Source of the DNA: Clostridium thermarum
Lineage (GTDB): Bacteria; Bacillota; Clostridia; Clostridiales; Clostridiaceae
Length of the DNA: 64,000 bases
Direction: 5' to 3'
Assembly (NCBI RefSeq): GCF_006351925.1
Contig: NZ_CP040924.1
Location: 242,501 to 306,500 of the forward strand
In this document: in pieces, positions 46,015 to 56,191 of the stretch
Position numbering within the stretch: position 1 is the stretch's first letter
Layout of the letters: each line of letters opens with the position of its first letter
Notes under the pieces: generated by a model
Told to the model about the DNA's origin: nothing
Seen by the model: the letters and a program-made list of their open reading frames with translations, nothing else
Databases searched by the model: none
Program-made: the position numbers and the translations under genes

Positions 46015-46986
46015 ATGAAGGTGCTTCAAAAAAAGAATACAGTCGGTGCAGCAGTAATTGCTTTAGTCTACATTATTACAAAGGTTTTGATTGATGGAGG
46101 CGCCATTCCTCAGCATATTTCCTTTAACTTGTTTATAGTTGGTATAAATATTATTTTAGCAGTAAGCCTAAATCTTATTACCGGTTTTACAGGACAGTTT
46201 TCTCTTGGACATGCAGCCTTTATGTCTGTAGGAGCTTATACCTCTGCAGTAATAACATCAAACTTCGGACAGCCTTTTGTTGTTGGACTTATTGCCTCAG
46301 CGGTAACAGCAGCTTTGGCAGGGCTTATCATTGGAATTCCAACTTTAAGATTAAAAGGTGACTATTTAGCTATAGCAACCTTGGGGTTTTGCGAAATAAT
46401 ACAGGTTTTGATTTTGAATAACGAATACTTAGGTGGAGCTACAGGCTTCAATGATATACCTAATAATACAACTTGGACATGGCTCTTCTTTATGGTAGTT
46501 TTGACCATGCTGCTTATCAGTAATTTTGTTAAATCCTTTCAGGGGCGTGCCTGTATTGCCATAAGAGAAGATGAAATTGCAGCAGAAGCTATGGGGGTTA
46601 ACACTACAAAATATAAGGTTATGGCCTTTGTTATAGGAGCAGCCTTTGCAGGAATAGCCGGAGCCTTGTATTCCGGATATGTAAACTTTATAAAGCCTAC
46701 ATCTTTTGATTTTATGAGATCAATAGATATACTTGTTATGGTGGTATTTGGTGGAATCGGCAGTATTACCGGTGCTGCTTTGGGGGCAGTAGCGCTGGTA
46801 ATAATATCTACTTTATTGCAGAGCATACCTGAACTTAGAATGGTAGTCTATGCAGTAATTCTCTTTGTAATTATGGTGTACAGACCACAGGGGTTATTGG
46901 GAAAAGGAAATTTGAACTTCATAAACAGGTTTTTAAAGAAGGGAGGAAGTATAAATGGCAATATTGACAGTAAAGAATCTATCTAG
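46015..46986 (+). CDS. livM: Branched-chain amino acid ABC permease LivM
   Basis: The 323-residue permease has about eight or nine membrane segments with LIVNLITGFTGQFSLGHAAF-like start (LNLITGFTGQFSLGHAAFM) and RACIAIREDEIAAEAMGVN near the cytoplasmic loop that contacts the ATPases. It starts 10 bases after livH and overlaps livG by 32 bases, so translation is coupled. Confidence 0.92.
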   Translation: MKVLQKKNTVGAAVIALVYIITKVLIDGGAIPQHISFNLFIVGINIILAVSLNLITGFTGQFSLGHAAFMSVGAYTSAVITSNFGQPFVVGLIASAVTAALAGLIIGIPTLRLKGDYLAIATLGFCEIIQVLILNNEYLGGATGFNDIPNNTTWTWLFFMVVLTMLLISNFVKSFQGRACIAIREDEIAAEAMGVNTTKYKVMAFVIGAAFAGIAGALYSGYVNFIKPTSFDFMRSIDILVMVVFGGIGSITGAALGAVALVIISTLLQSIPELRMVVYAVILFVIMVYRPQGLLGKGNLNFINRFLKKGGSINGNIDSKESI

Positions 46987-47743
46987 GACCTTTGGAGGTA
47001 TTGTAGCGGTTGCGGATATAAATATGGAAGTACAGAAGGGTCAGATTGCAGGGGTTATTGGACCTAATGGGGCAGGTAAAACAACCTTCTTTAATCTGTT
47101 GACAGGGATTTATACTCCTTCCGCCGGAGAAATTATATATGAGCTTGATAGGACAGTAAGCAACAAAAACTTAAAGCCGCATAAGATTGCAGGCTATGGC
47201 ATATCAAGAACCTTTCAGAATGTAAGACTTTTTAAAGAGATGACAGTTTTGGACAACGTATTGTTGGGCTATCACAGCAACTTTAAGTACAGTGTACTAT
47301 CTTCATTCTTCAGGCTTCCGGCTTTCTTTAAGGGGGAAGAAAAGGCAAAGGAAGAGGCTATGGATCTTCTTAAGGTAATGGGGCTGCTGGAAAAGAAGGA
47401 CGAATTAGCTAAAAACCTTCCTTACGGAGAGCAAAGAAAGCTTGAAATAGCAAGGGCCTTAGCCACTAAGCCCAAGATCTTGCTGCTGGATGAGCCTGCA
47501 GCAGGAATGAACCCACAGGAAACCAAGGACCTTACCAAGCTGATAAGGAACATAAGAAAAGATTTCGACCTTACAGTAATTCTTATTGAGCATGATATGT
47601 CCTTGGTTATGGATATATGTGAAAAGATATTTGTATTTGACTATGGAAAGCTAATTGCCCAGGGAACTCCTTATGAGGTTCAAAATAACCCTGAGGTTAT
47701 TAAGGCCTACTTAGGAGAGGAGGAGCAGGATGCTACAGCTTAG
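46955..47743 (+). CDS. livG: Branched-chain amino acid ABC ATPase LivG
   Basis: The 262-residue ATPase has Walker A GPNGAGKTT and the LivG-type insertion with ISRTFQNVRLFKEMTVLDNV. The signature region reads LPYGEQRKLEIARAL (LPYGEQ instead of LSGGQ, as in LivG), and Walker B is LLLDEPAAGMNP. It overlaps both neighbours in the operon. Confidence 0.93.
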   Translation: MAILTVKNLSRTFGGIVAVADINMEVQKGQIAGVIGPNGAGKTTFFNLLTGIYTPSAGEIIYELDRTVSNKNLKPHKIAGYGISRTFQNVRLFKEMTVLDNVLLGYHSNFKYSVLSSFFRLPAFFKGEEKAKEEAMDLLKVMGLLEKKDELAKNLPYGEQRKLEIARALATKPKILLLDEPAAGMNPQETKDLTKLIRNIRKDFDLTVILIEHDMSLVMDICEKIFVFDYGKLIAQGTPYEVQNNPEVIKAYLGEEEQDATA

Positions 47744-48434
47744 GGACGTAAATTTGTATTATGGGGTAATACATGCCTTGAAGGGGATAAATATAAATAT
47801 ACAAGAAGGGGAGATTGTAACGTTGATAGGTTCCAATGGGGCTGGAAAATCATCAACCTTACGGGCTATCTCCGGCATAGAAAAAATAAGCTCCGGCAGC
47901 ATTGAGTTCAACGGCAGGGATTTAGGAAAGACCAATGCTTCGGAAATAGTTTCTATGGGGCTGTCACAGGTACCGGAGGGCAGAAGAGTATTTCCTCAAA
48001 TGACGGTTATGGAAAATTTAGAGATGGGTGCTTATACAAGAGAGGATAAGGCTGAGATTAAAGCAGACTTTGAAAGGGTATTTACCCTGTTTCCAAGATT
48101 GAAGGAAAGAAAGTCTCAAATGGCAGGTACCCTCTCCGGCGGAGAGCAGCAGATGCTGGCCATGGGAAGAGCCCTGATGTCAAGGCCGAAGCTTTTACTC
48201 CTGGATGAGCCTTCAATGGGGCTGGCTCCTCTGGTGGTAAAGGAAATATTCAATATAATAAAAGAAATAAATAATGAAGGCACTACTGTTTTGCTGGTAG
48301 AGCAAAATGCCAGCATGGCTCTGAAGATTGCAGACAGAGCTTATATAATTGCCAACGGAGAAATCGAAGCCGAGGGTAGGGCACAGGAACTTCTCCATGA
48401 TGAAAAAGTTAAGAAAGCATATTTAGGGGGCTAA
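47730..48434 (+). CDS. livF: Branched-chain amino acid ABC ATPase LivF
   Basis: The 234-residue ATPase has Walker A GSNGAGKSS, VPEGRRVFPQMTVMENLEMGA (LivF signature), LSGGEQQMLAMGRAL and LLLDEPSMGLAP. It overlaps livG by 14 bases. It is the last gene of the transporter operon. Confidence 0.93.
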   Translation: MLQLRDVNLYYGVIHALKGININIQEGEIVTLIGSNGAGKSSTLRAISGIEKISSGSIEFNGRDLGKTNASEIVSMGLSQVPEGRRVFPQMTVMENLEMGAYTREDKAEIKADFERVFTLFPRLKERKSQMAGTLSGGEQQMLAMGRALMSRPKLLLLDEPSMGLAPLVVKEIFNIIKEINNEGTTVLLVEQNASMALKIADRAYIIANGEIEAEGRAQELLHDEKVKKAYLGG

Positions 48435-48441
48435 ATATATT

Positions 48442-48483
48442 AAGGGCTTCAGTAAAGGTTGAAATACTTTTACTGAAGCCCTT
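48442..48483. terminator. Hairpin between convergent livF and the GGDEF-EAL gene
   Basis: Perfect 15-bp arms AAGGGCTTCAGTAAA/TTTACTGAAGCCCTT with a 12-base loop. T runs are weak on both sides, but the position fits a shared terminator. Confidence 0.75.
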
Positions 48484-48494
48484 ATGGTTTATGC

Positions 48495-51437
48495 CTATTT
48501 AATTTTATGTTTTTCTATAAAATTGTCCAACTGATCTTCCGGCAGAGGCTTGGAATAGTAGTAGCCCTGAATGATATCACAATTATTATTTTTTAGATAG
48601 TGAAGCTGTTCTTGAGTTTCTACCCCCTCTGATACTATGGTAACACCGATTTTATGCCCCAAGTCTATAATTGAGTCTGTAATAATGCTTTTGGTAGTGT
48701 CTCCAATGATGTCGTCAATAAACATCTTATCTATTTTCAAAGTATTTATAGGTAGGTTTCTCAAGTAACCAAGAGAAGAATATCCTGTGCCAAAGTCATC
48801 CAGGGCGATCCGTATACCCTTTCCATTGAGAAACTGAAGCTTTTCTATAATCATGTCCGGTGATTCCATAATAACTGATTCAGTGATTTCAAGTTCTAAC
48901 AGGTGGTTTGGAAGCTTGTACCTTTCAATAATATCCATAATCATTTGACAAAAGTTTTCCTGGAGGATTTGAATTACGGATATGTTTATACTTATCCTAT
49001 ATTGGCTGTTAAGCCTTCTATTTAGGTCTGCTGCGAAACGGCAGGCGCTTTCCAATATCCATTCACCTAGGGGAACTATGAAGCGGGTTTCCTCTGCAAT
49101 ACCTATGAACTGTAGTGGCGGAACCAGACCGAGTTTTTCATTTTTCCAGCGGACCAGAGCTTCAAAGCCGTAAATTTCATTGGTGCGGATATCAATTTGA
49201 GGCTGATAGTACAGCAGGAATTCCTTTTTCTCCAAGGCATTTTTCAACTGCTTTTCAATAACTACTCTGGTAATGACCGCATCCTTTATAGTTGAGTTAA
49301 AGAAACTATACCCATTCTTTCCCTTTTCTTTTGACTTATACATTGCCATATCCGCGCACTTCAGGAGGCTGTCTAAGGTTGTACCATCTTGTGGGAAGAG
49401 TGAAATTCCTATGCTCACGGTAATATTTATAGTGTTCTCCTCTATTATCAAGGGTGAGCTGAAAACATTAATTATATTACGGGCATAGTTCTCAATTTCA
49501 CCCCTACTCTCTGCCTGCTTTACATAAAAGATGAACTCGTCTCCACCAAGTCTAAACAAGGTACAGGAGGAGTTGGCAACAGAGGATAAACGGTTGGCAA
49601 CTTCTATCAGTACTTTGTCTCCAAAGGAGTGGCCTAGGGTATCGTTTATCAGCTTGAAATTATCAGTATCGATAAATAGCATTGCTTGCAGACTTACATT
49701 TGTATTTACATCCTTTAGTTCTGCTGAAAATACTTCATTAAAATATGTCCTGTTATATAAATCTGTCAACTGATCATGATAGGCTAAATGCTTAAGTACT
49801 CTTTGATATTGTTTAGTGTTTGTAACATCAGTATGGGATCCTATCATTCTCACCGGAACTCCGGCATCATTAAAGATAGCTTGTCCGCGAGTATGAAGCC
49901 AACGGTAAGAGCCATCCCGGGCCTTGATTCGATAGTCACACTCATAGCTGTCAATCTCCCTATTAAGATATAATTTACGGGTTGTTTTTATCTTTTCTCT
50001 GTCATTAGGATGAACCAGTGAAAGCCATTGTTCTTCTGTATGCTTGTAGGACTTCCTGTCATAGCCCATAATTTCAAACCACTTATCAGAAAAGTATATC
50101 TTATCGGTAAGAAGGTCCCAATCCCATAGGCCGTCATTGGTGGCATCCAGTATGGTCTTATATCTCTGTTCGCTTTCCTTTAATTCTTCCTGGGAAGTAC
50201 ATATAATTTCATACTGCCTTTTCAGTTCGCTATCCGCGTCAGAAAGATTCTTATACAGTTCAGTCAACTCACCATGGCTCTGCTCCAATTGTTTCTTCAT
50301 TTTTCTTGTCTTATCCAGGTAATATAATAATATTGCAACTGATGAAAGTAGCACAAGAAATGCAATAATGGTGTAGGTTATCAAGCTGGCATAGGTTTCA
50401 AAAAAAGCGTAAGGATTATTTAATATACGGCTATTATTGGGCAGCTGCTTCATGGGTATATTGAATCTTTTTAATTGGAGGTAGTTGAATATTAATTGTG
50501 AATTTTCCTTTGCAATAATAGGCAAATCAGAAGCCTTCTTACCTTCCAGTATTTCTATGGCTAACTTTCCCGCATCCGCTCCATATTGTGAGGCGCTAAC
50601 CATGCTGCCACCCACTACGCCATCATCGGATGAAAATTCATAAATATGGTAAATGGGAATTGGGGACCTTTGGCTCAGCTGCCTGGTAAAGTATTCATTA
50701 TCTACAGACTTATTTGCGATATCCGTGGAATAAGTAGTAATTAAGGTAATGCTATTTTCTTCTTGCTTCGATAGGGTTTCAAATATTTCTTCTTGTGTGT
50801 GATTATTTAGTGGAATAACTTCTATATCTTTATTTAATTCAGTGATTGTCTTGATAGAGAGCAGAGCAGTAGACTTACCGCTTTCCGTGTTGTCATAGAT
50901 TAGATATATCTTTTTTAGGGCAGGATTGATTTGTAAAGCTGTGGATACTGTACCTCTGACATCGATGTTTTCTATAACGCCTGTAATATTTTCGTGACCT
51001 TTGGTCAGCGCAGTCAGACCATCTTCATTTATTCCGGAAAATACTATGGGGGCATCAGAGAATAGTTCCTTTCTATTTTCGAGGGCAAACTCCAGAGCTG
51101 CATCGTCAGTGGTAATTAAGAGATCAATATGTTCATTAAGGTACTTTAACTTTAGAGAAGAATAAAAGTTTTGCAGTTGTTCCTTTGTTGGATAGCGCTT
51201 CCAATCCATATACTCTACTGAAATATTCTTATCAGGATACTTTTCTTTAAGAGAACTTAAAATACCCTCTGTTTGATCGTCGGTCCAAGAATACCCCCTA
51301 TGATAAGAATTAATTATCAATACTAGTCCGTCTATTTTATCTGCATAAACAAAAAGGGGTTTGCAGAAACTTGCAGTAAAGATAGCTAAAAGAAGAATTA
51401 GAAATTTGACAGCGGGTAGACATTTTTGTTTTTTCAT
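48495..51437 (-). CDS. Membrane sensor: ABC_sub_bind, PAS, GGDEF and EAL domains
   Basis: The 980-residue protein has a signal peptide (1-31) and an extracellular ABC_sub_bind-like domain (about 36-330: LVLIINSYHRGYSWTDDQTEGI, DAPIVFSGIN). A membrane helix follows (about 350-375), then a coiled coil (378-425), PAS domain (430-545, DGLWDWDLLTDKIYFSDKWFEIMGY), GGDEF (555-715, intact RLGGDEF) and EAL (730-975, FEALVRW, LEITES, ALDDFGTGYSS, SEGVET). Both catalytic signatures are intact, so it may make or break cyclic di-GMP. No RxxD inhibitory site is seen before GGDEF. GGAGGTG precedes ATG. A paralogue lies at 57711. Confidence 0.92.
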   Translation of the reverse strand: MKKQKCLPAVKFLILLLAIFTASFCKPLFVYADKIDGLVLIINSYHRGYSWTDDQTEGILSSLKEKYPDKNISVEYMDWKRYPTKEQLQNFYSSLKLKYLNEHIDLLITTDDAALEFALENRKELFSDAPIVFSGINEDGLTALTKGHENITGVIENIDVRGTVSTALQINPALKKIYLIYDNTESGKSTALLSIKTITELNKDIEVIPLNNHTQEEIFETLSKQEENSITLITTYSTDIANKSVDNEYFTRQLSQRSPIPIYHIYEFSSDDGVVGGSMVSASQYGADAGKLAIEILEGKKASDLPIIAKENSQLIFNYLQLKRFNIPMKQLPNNSRILNNPYAFFETYASLITYTIIAFLVLLSSVAILLYYLDKTRKMKKQLEQSHGELTELYKNLSDADSELKRQYEIICTSQEELKESEQRYKTILDATNDGLWDWDLLTDKIYFSDKWFEIMGYDRKSYKHTEEQWLSLVHPNDREKIKTTRKLYLNREIDSYECDYRIKARDGSYRWLHTRGQAIFNDAGVPVRMIGSHTDVTNTKQYQRVLKHLAYHDQLTDLYNRTYFNEVFSAELKDVNTNVSLQAMLFIDTDNFKLINDTLGHSFGDKVLIEVANRLSSVANSSCTLFRLGGDEFIFYVKQAESRGEIENYARNIINVFSSPLIIEENTINITVSIGISLFPQDGTTLDSLLKCADMAMYKSKEKGKNGYSFFNSTIKDAVITRVVIEKQLKNALEKKEFLLYYQPQIDIRTNEIYGFEALVRWKNEKLGLVPPLQFIGIAEETRFIVPLGEWILESACRFAADLNRRLNSQYRISINISVIQILQENFCQMIMDIIERYKLPNHLLELEITESVIMESPDMIIEKLQFLNGKGIRIALDDFGTGYSSLGYLRNLPINTLKIDKMFIDDIIGDTTKSIITDSIIDLGHKIGVTIVSEGVETQEQLHYLKNNNCDIIQGYYYSKPLPEDQLDNFIEKHKIK

Positions 51438-51664
51438 AAACTCACCTCCGTATATTATAATTTTTAGTGTGTTTTCTGATATGTAAAATATGGGAATAAA
51501 TTATCAACTAAAAATGATTATTATATACAATTATATCACATAATAAAAAATTTAAAATAAAAGTATAGAAAAAGCTTATAATAAATGTTGGAATCTGTAA
51601 AAAATGTATGAAATAATTTTCACACTGCATGAAAAAATGTAAGAAAAATATATGGGGAATAGAG

Positions 51665-51694
51665 TTGACATTATAAAGAAAATAGACGTATACT
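51665..51694 (+). promoter_or_regulatory. Promoter of the nucleoside operon
   Basis: TTGACA and TATACT are separated by 18 bases, about 50 bases upstream of the LacI gene. Confidence 0.75.
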
Positions 51695-51699
51695 AAATA

Positions 51700-51713
51700 T
51701 GTAAGCGCTATCA
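51700..51713 (+). promoter_or_regulatory. cre-like operator (CcpA or the local LacI regulator)
   Basis: TGTAAGCGCTATCA fits the cre consensus TGWAANCGNTNWCA at every position. It covers the expected transcription start, where binding would repress. Because the first gene is itself LacI-type, the site may serve CcpA, that regulator, or both. Confidence 0.75.
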
Positions 51714-51742
51714 CATGTTCTGAAAGACAGGAGGATTAAATC

Positions 51743-52762
51743 ATGGCCGTTACCATAAATGACATAGCAAACAAGGCAGGTGTATCCTTGGCTACTGTAT
51801 CCAGAGTAATCAATGATTCCGGTTACGTGTCAGCTGACACGAGGAAAAAGGTGCTTCAGGCAATAAAAGAACTTGACTTTACACCAAATGGCATAGCCAG
51901 AAGCCTGTCTAAGAACGAAACAAACACCATAGGGATTGTAGTGCCGGATATAACTAACTCCTATTTTGGTGAAATAATAAAGGGAATAAGTGAAATTGCA
52001 GAAAGTAAAGATTTGAATATCATATTATTTAATACAGATGATAATATTAATAAGGAATTGAGGGCCCTAAAGTTATTGAAGGCCCAAAGAATAAAGGGTA
52101 TAATCATGACTCCCGGCTTTGGAGAAGAAGACCTGAACAGTGAATATATAAATACCCTTGAAAATATCGGTGTACCTCTGGTGCTGGCAGCAGCCAGCGT
52201 AAAGTATGCAAAGCTCAACGGTGTCTTCGTGGATGATATAAAGGGAGCTTTTGACGCCACTAATCATTTGATTAAAGAAGGGCATACTAAAATCGGAATC
52301 ATAACCGGTGGGTTAAGTTCAAAACCATCTGTGGATAGGCTTATGGGCTATAAAAAAGCTATGGCCTTCAGTAATTTACCCGTGGAGGAAAGCTTAATAT
52401 ACCATGGGGATTACAGAATGGAGAAGGCCTACACAATTACCAAGGAGATTCTGGAAAAGCCGGACCGTCCTACTGCCCTTGTCATATGCAGCAATATGAT
52501 GACCTTGGGGGCAGTAAAGGCAATTCACGATTCAGGTAAAAAGATACCGGAGGATTTAGCCATAATCGGCTTTGACAAAATACAGGCCTTGGACTTATTG
52601 GGCTTTAACATAAGCTATGTAGATGATTTTCCGGTAGAACTGGGCAAAGAAGCGGCAAATATGCTGCTGCAGCTGGTGGAACAGGAGGACAGTAAAGGAA
52701 TAAGAGAAGTAACTATTAGTCCCACTGTTGTATTAAAGGGTTCAGAAAAGTATTTAAAATAA
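51743..52762 (+). CDS. LacI-family transcriptional regulator of the nucleoside operon
   Basis: The 339-residue protein has an N-terminal LacI helix-turn-helix and hinge (VTINDIANKAGVSLATVSRVINDSGYVSADTRKKVLQAI). A periplasmic-binding-like sensor domain follows (NTIGIVVPDITNSYFGEIIKGI, HTKIGIITGGLSSKPSVDRLMGY, AIIGFDKIQALDLL). It heads the deoC-pdp-deoB-deoD operon and most likely controls it, with a nucleoside or sugar phosphate as effector. AGGAGG precedes ATG. Confidence 0.92.
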   Translation: MAVTINDIANKAGVSLATVSRVINDSGYVSADTRKKVLQAIKELDFTPNGIARSLSKNETNTIGIVVPDITNSYFGEIIKGISEIAESKDLNIILFNTDDNINKELRALKLLKAQRIKGIIMTPGFGEEDLNSEYINTLENIGVPLVLAAASVKYAKLNGVFVDDIKGAFDATNHLIKEGHTKIGIITGGLSSKPSVDRLMGYKKAMAFSNLPVEESLIYHGDYRMEKAYTITKEILEKPDRPTALVICSNMMTLGAVKAIHDSGKKIPEDLAIIGFDKIQALDLLGFNISYVDDFPVELGKEAANMLLQLVEQEDSKGIREVTISPTVVLKGSEKYLK

Positions 52763-52792
52763 AAAATTATCAAAGAAAGGATGTCGAGTTAA

Positions 52793-53464
52793 ATGAATTT
52801 AGCAAAATACATAGACCATACAATATTAAAACCGGAGGCTACGGAAGAGGCAGTAATAAAGCTTTGCAAAGAGGCTAAGGAATACGGTTTCGCCTCTGTT
52901 TGTGTAAATCCATATTATGCTTCCCTTGCAGCTAAAGAATTGATGGATTCAGATGTTAAGGTATGTGTGGTAGTAGGTTTCCCCTTGGGAGCTAATACAA
53001 AGGAAGTAAAGGCCTTCGAAACAAACCAGGCCATAGAACACGGTGCAGAAGAAATAGATATGGTTATAAATATCGGTGCACTTAAGGATAAAAAATATGA
53101 TGTGGTAAAAGCAGATATCGAAGCAGTAGTTAATGCAGCAAACAAGAGAGCTAAGGTAAAGGTAATAATTGAAACCTGTCTACTAACCGATGAGGAAAAG
53201 GTACAGGTTTGTGCCATCGCCAAGACCGCCGGAGCAGACTTTGTAAAGACATCCACAGGCTTTTCCAGCGGCGGAGCTACCGCTGCAGATGTAGCCCTGA
53301 TGAGAAAAACCGTAGGCCAAGACATGGGCGTAAAGGCTTCCGGTGGAATAAGAGACTACAAAACAGCTATGGAAATGATCAATGCAGGAGCCAACCGCTT
53401 GGGCTTGAGCGCAGGAATTGCGGTAGTTAAAGGCGAAGAAGCTGCAGGTGGAGATAAATACTAA
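52793..53464 (+). CDS. deoC: Deoxyribose-phosphate aldolase
   Basis: The 223-residue class I aldolase has Schiff-base Lys in [15 protein letters not shown] (about 152). The second active-site Lys is in [10 protein letters not shown], and the start is [16 protein letters not shown]. It splits 2-deoxyribose 5-phosphate into acetaldehyde and glyceraldehyde 3-phosphate. It is the second gene of the nucleoside operon. Confidence 0.96.
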   Translation: MNLAKYIDHTILKPEATEEAVIKLCKEAKEYGFASVCVNPYYASLAAKELMDSDVKVCVVVGFPLGANTKEVKAFETNQAIEHGAEEIDMVINIGALKDKKYDVVKADIEAVVNAANKRAKVKVIIETCLLTDEEKVQVCAIAKTAGADFVKTSTGFSSGGATAADVALMRKTVGQDMGVKASGGIRDYKTAMEMINAGANRLGLSAGIAVVKGEEAAGGDKY

Positions 53465-53508
53465 TTACTCATTAAATATTAGTGAAGCTCAGAGAAGGAG
53501 AATGCAGT

Positions 53509-54813
53509 ATGAGGATGTATGATTTGATCATTAAGAAAAGAAATGGTCAGGAGCTTAGTACAGAAGAGATAAATTACTTTATTGAGAACTACACAAAGGG
53601 GAACATACCGGATTATCAGGTGTCTGCCTTAATGATGGCTATTTATTTTCAGAAGATGAACATGAGAGAAACCTCGGCTCTGACCATGGCTATTGTCAAT
53701 TCAGGGGATGTATTGGATCTTTCAAAGATAGAGGGTATAAAGGTAGATAAGCACAGCACCGGCGGTGTTGGGGATACTACTTCCCTGGTGCTTACACCTA
53801 TGGTGGCAGCGCTGGGAATACCGGTGGCTAAAATGTCCGGAAGAGGACTTGGCCATACCGGAGGAACTATAGATAAGCTGGAGTCCTTCAAGGGCTTTTC
53901 TGTAGAGATAACTGAAGATCAGTTTATAAACAATGTAAATACAATAAAGCTGGCTATTATGGGCCAGACTGCAGATTTAGCCCCTGCAGATAAAAAACTC
54001 TACGCCTTAAGAGATGTTACCGGTACTGTAGACAATATTTCACTGATATCTTCAAGTATAATGAGCAAGAAGATTGCGGCCGGAGCTGATGCCATAGTTC
54101 TGGACGTTAAGGTTGGAGACGGAGCCTTTATGAAGTCCTATGAGGAGGCAAAAGAACTGGCCCAGGCTATGGTGAGCATAGGTAAGAATGTAGGCAGAGA
54201 AACCATAGCTGTAATCTCTGACATGGATCAACCTCTGGGCTTAGCTATAGGTAATGCCCTGGAAGTAAGAGAAGCCATGGATACCTTAGTTGGAAAAGGT
54301 CCACAGGATTTGTTGGAGCTGTGTTTGACTGTGGGAAGCCAGATGGTGCTGTTGGCCAAGAAAGCTGCTTCAGTAGAAGAAGCAAGACAGATGCTGTTAA
54401 AGACCATTGAAGACGGTTCTGCCATCCGCAAGTTTAAAGAATTTATAACAGCTCAAGGCGGCAGTGCTGAACAGGTGGATAATCCAGACCTGCTTCCAAA
54501 GGCTAAATATGTAGTGGAAGTTAAGAGTGACAGGGCAGGTTATGTTACAAAGATAAATGCCCAAAGCCTAGGCTTAATAGCTATGGAGCTGGGCGCTGGC
54601 AGGGCCACAAAGGAAGATGTCATTGACCTGGCAGTGGGAGTCGTGCTCAACAAAAAGAGGGGCGACAAGGTAGAAGTTGGTGAAACCATAGCCTATATTC
54701 ACGCCAACGACGAAAGCCGAATCGAAAAGGCCAAGAAGGATATACTTAAGAACTACGTTATTTCACCGGAAGCAGCACGTAATATTCCGCTGATATACGA
54801 CGTGATTAGATAA
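53509..54813 (+). CDS. pdp: Pyrimidine-nucleoside phosphorylase
   Basis: The 434-residue phosphorylase has the signature [23 protein letters not shown] (phosphate site) and [15 protein letters not shown]. Small alpha domain at the N-terminus, large alpha/beta domain after it. It cleaves uridine, thymidine and deoxyuridine with phosphate. ATG 53509 lies 8 bases after AAGGAG. It follows deoC by 44 bases. Confidence 0.95.
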   Translation: MRMYDLIIKKRNGQELSTEEINYFIENYTKGNIPDYQVSALMMAIYFQKMNMRETSALTMAIVNSGDVLDLSKIEGIKVDKHSTGGVGDTTSLVLTPMVAALGIPVAKMSGRGLGHTGGTIDKLESFKGFSVEITEDQFINNVNTIKLAIMGQTADLAPADKKLYALRDVTGTVDNISLISSSIMSKKIAAGADAIVLDVKVGDGAFMKSYEEAKELAQAMVSIGKNVGRETIAVISDMDQPLGLAIGNALEVREAMDTLVGKGPQDLLELCLTVGSQMVLLAKKAASVEEARQMLLKTIEDGSAIRKFKEFITAQGGSAEQVDNPDLLPKAKYVVEVKSDRAGYVTKINAQSLGLIAMELGAGRATKEDVIDLAVGVVLNKKRGDKVEVGETIAYIHANDESRIEKAKKDILKNYVISPEAARNIPLIYDVIR

Positions 54814-54814
54814 T

Positions 54815-54975
54815 GAGCAATGAGTAATTAGTAATGAGTAATTAGTAATGAGTAATTATGGAGGAAATTCAGCCTAAGCTGAATTTCTACAAAATATAAA
54901 TTAGTGGATATTTTTCAGCTTCGCTGAAAAATATCTTCCTTAATTACTCATTACTCAATATTAAGTACTAATTAA
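54815..54975. repeat. GAAATTCAGC palindromic repeat, copy 6 (long, MITE-like)
   Basis: About three tandem units of AATGAGTAATTAGT lead into the core GGAAATTCAGC/GCTGAATTTC. A second hairpin (GATATTTTTCAGC/GCTGAAAAATATC) and the inverted flank TTAATTACTCATTACTC follow. It lies between pdp and deoB inside the operon. Confidence 0.75.
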
Positions 54976-54993
54976 GATACGGAGGTGTTAAAA

Positions 54994-56178
54994 TTGACAA
55001 AAGGCAATATAGACAGAGTAATATGGATTGTGCTGGACAGTGTTGGTATGGGAGAAATGCCGGATGCCAAGGACTTTGGTGATGTAGGTGTAAATACTAT
55101 CGGTAACGTGTCTAAGGCACTGGGAGGCCTAAAGGTGCCTAACATGGAGTCCTTAGGTCTTGGAAATATAGACGGAATAAAGGGAGTAAACAGAGTAGAT
55201 TCTCCAAAGGGCTGTTTTGCAAGGTTTGCTGAGGCCTCAAGAGGTAAGGACACTACTACAGGACACTGGGAAATGAGCGGTGTTATTTCTGATGTTCCCT
55301 TCCCAACCTACCCGGAAGGCTTTCCACAGGATATAATTGAAGCTTTTGAGAAGGCAACAGGCAGAAAGGTTATAGGTAACAAGCCGGCTTCCGGCACTGA
55401 GATATTGGATGAACTTGGGGAAGAACATATGAAGACCGGCAAGGTGATTGTATATACTTCTGCAGACAGTGTATTCCAAATTGCTGCCCATGAACAGGTT
55501 GTTCCTCTGGAAGAACTATATAAGATGTGTGAAATTGCAAGAAACATCTTGGTAGAACCTCATGCAGTGGCCAGAGTTATAGCAAGACCTTTCGTAGGTA
55601 AGCCCGGAGCCTTTACAAGAACTCCTAACAGAAGAGACTTTTCATTGGTACCGCCTTACGATACAATATTAGATAAGATGAAAAAGGCCGGCTATAACGT
55701 TATGGCCGTTGGTAAGATAGAAGATATTTTCTCCGGCAAAGGAATTACAGAAGCTGTTCATACAAAGGATAATATGGATGGCGTTGATAAAACGCTTGAA
55801 TACATGAAGGAAGATAAGAAGGGTCTTATCTTTACAAACCTGGTGGACTTTGATATGAAGTGGGGACACAGAAATGACTATAAGGCCTATGGAAAGGGTC
55901 TTGAAGACTTTGACGCAAGGCTGCCTGAAATATTAAATGTCATGAAGGATACAGATGTATTGTTTATAACTGCAGACCATGGTTGTGACCCCACAACACC
56001 AGGAACAGATCATACAAGGGAGTATGTACCATTTATAGCTTACGGTAAGACCTTAAAGGAAGGCGTAAATCTTGGCACAAGACATACTTTTGCAGATATG
56101 GGTCAGACCTTGGCAGATATTTTTGAAACAGAAAGTATTCAAAACGGAAAAAGCTTCTTAGCTGAAGTTATAAAATAA
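54994..56178 (+). CDS. deoB: Phosphopentomutase
   Basis: The 394-residue alkaline-phosphatase-superfamily mutase has [13 protein letters not shown] at the start and metal sites in [20 protein letters not shown] near the end. [15 protein letters not shown] motif is present as [10 protein letters not shown] (phosphorylated Thr region). It converts (deoxy)ribose 1-phosphate to 5-phosphate, feeding DeoC. TTG 54994 with GGAGGTG at 7-13 bases is preferred over GTG 54985, which overlaps that site. Confidence 0.95.
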   Translation: MTKGNIDRVIWIVLDSVGMGEMPDAKDFGDVGVNTIGNVSKALGGLKVPNMESLGLGNIDGIKGVNRVDSPKGCFARFAEASRGKDTTTGHWEMSGVISDVPFPTYPEGFPQDIIEAFEKATGRKVIGNKPASGTEILDELGEEHMKTGKVIVYTSADSVFQIAAHEQVVPLEELYKMCEIARNILVEPHAVARVIARPFVGKPGAFTRTPNRRDFSLVPPYDTILDKMKKAGYNVMAVGKIEDIFSGKGITEAVHTKDNMDGVDKTLEYMKEDKKGLIFTNLVDFDMKWGHRNDYKAYGKGLEDFDARLPEILNVMKDTDVLFITADHGCDPTTPGTDHTREYVPFIAYGKTLKEGVNLGTRHTFADMGQTLADIFETESIQNGKSFLAEVIK

Positions 56179-56191
56179 GGAGGATTTTTAA

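Noticed and set aside
54815..54975. CRISPR-like array suggested by the repeated AATGAGTAATTAGT units
   Set aside because: Units are directly tandem without unique spacers and belong to the palindromic repeat family; no cas genes are near.
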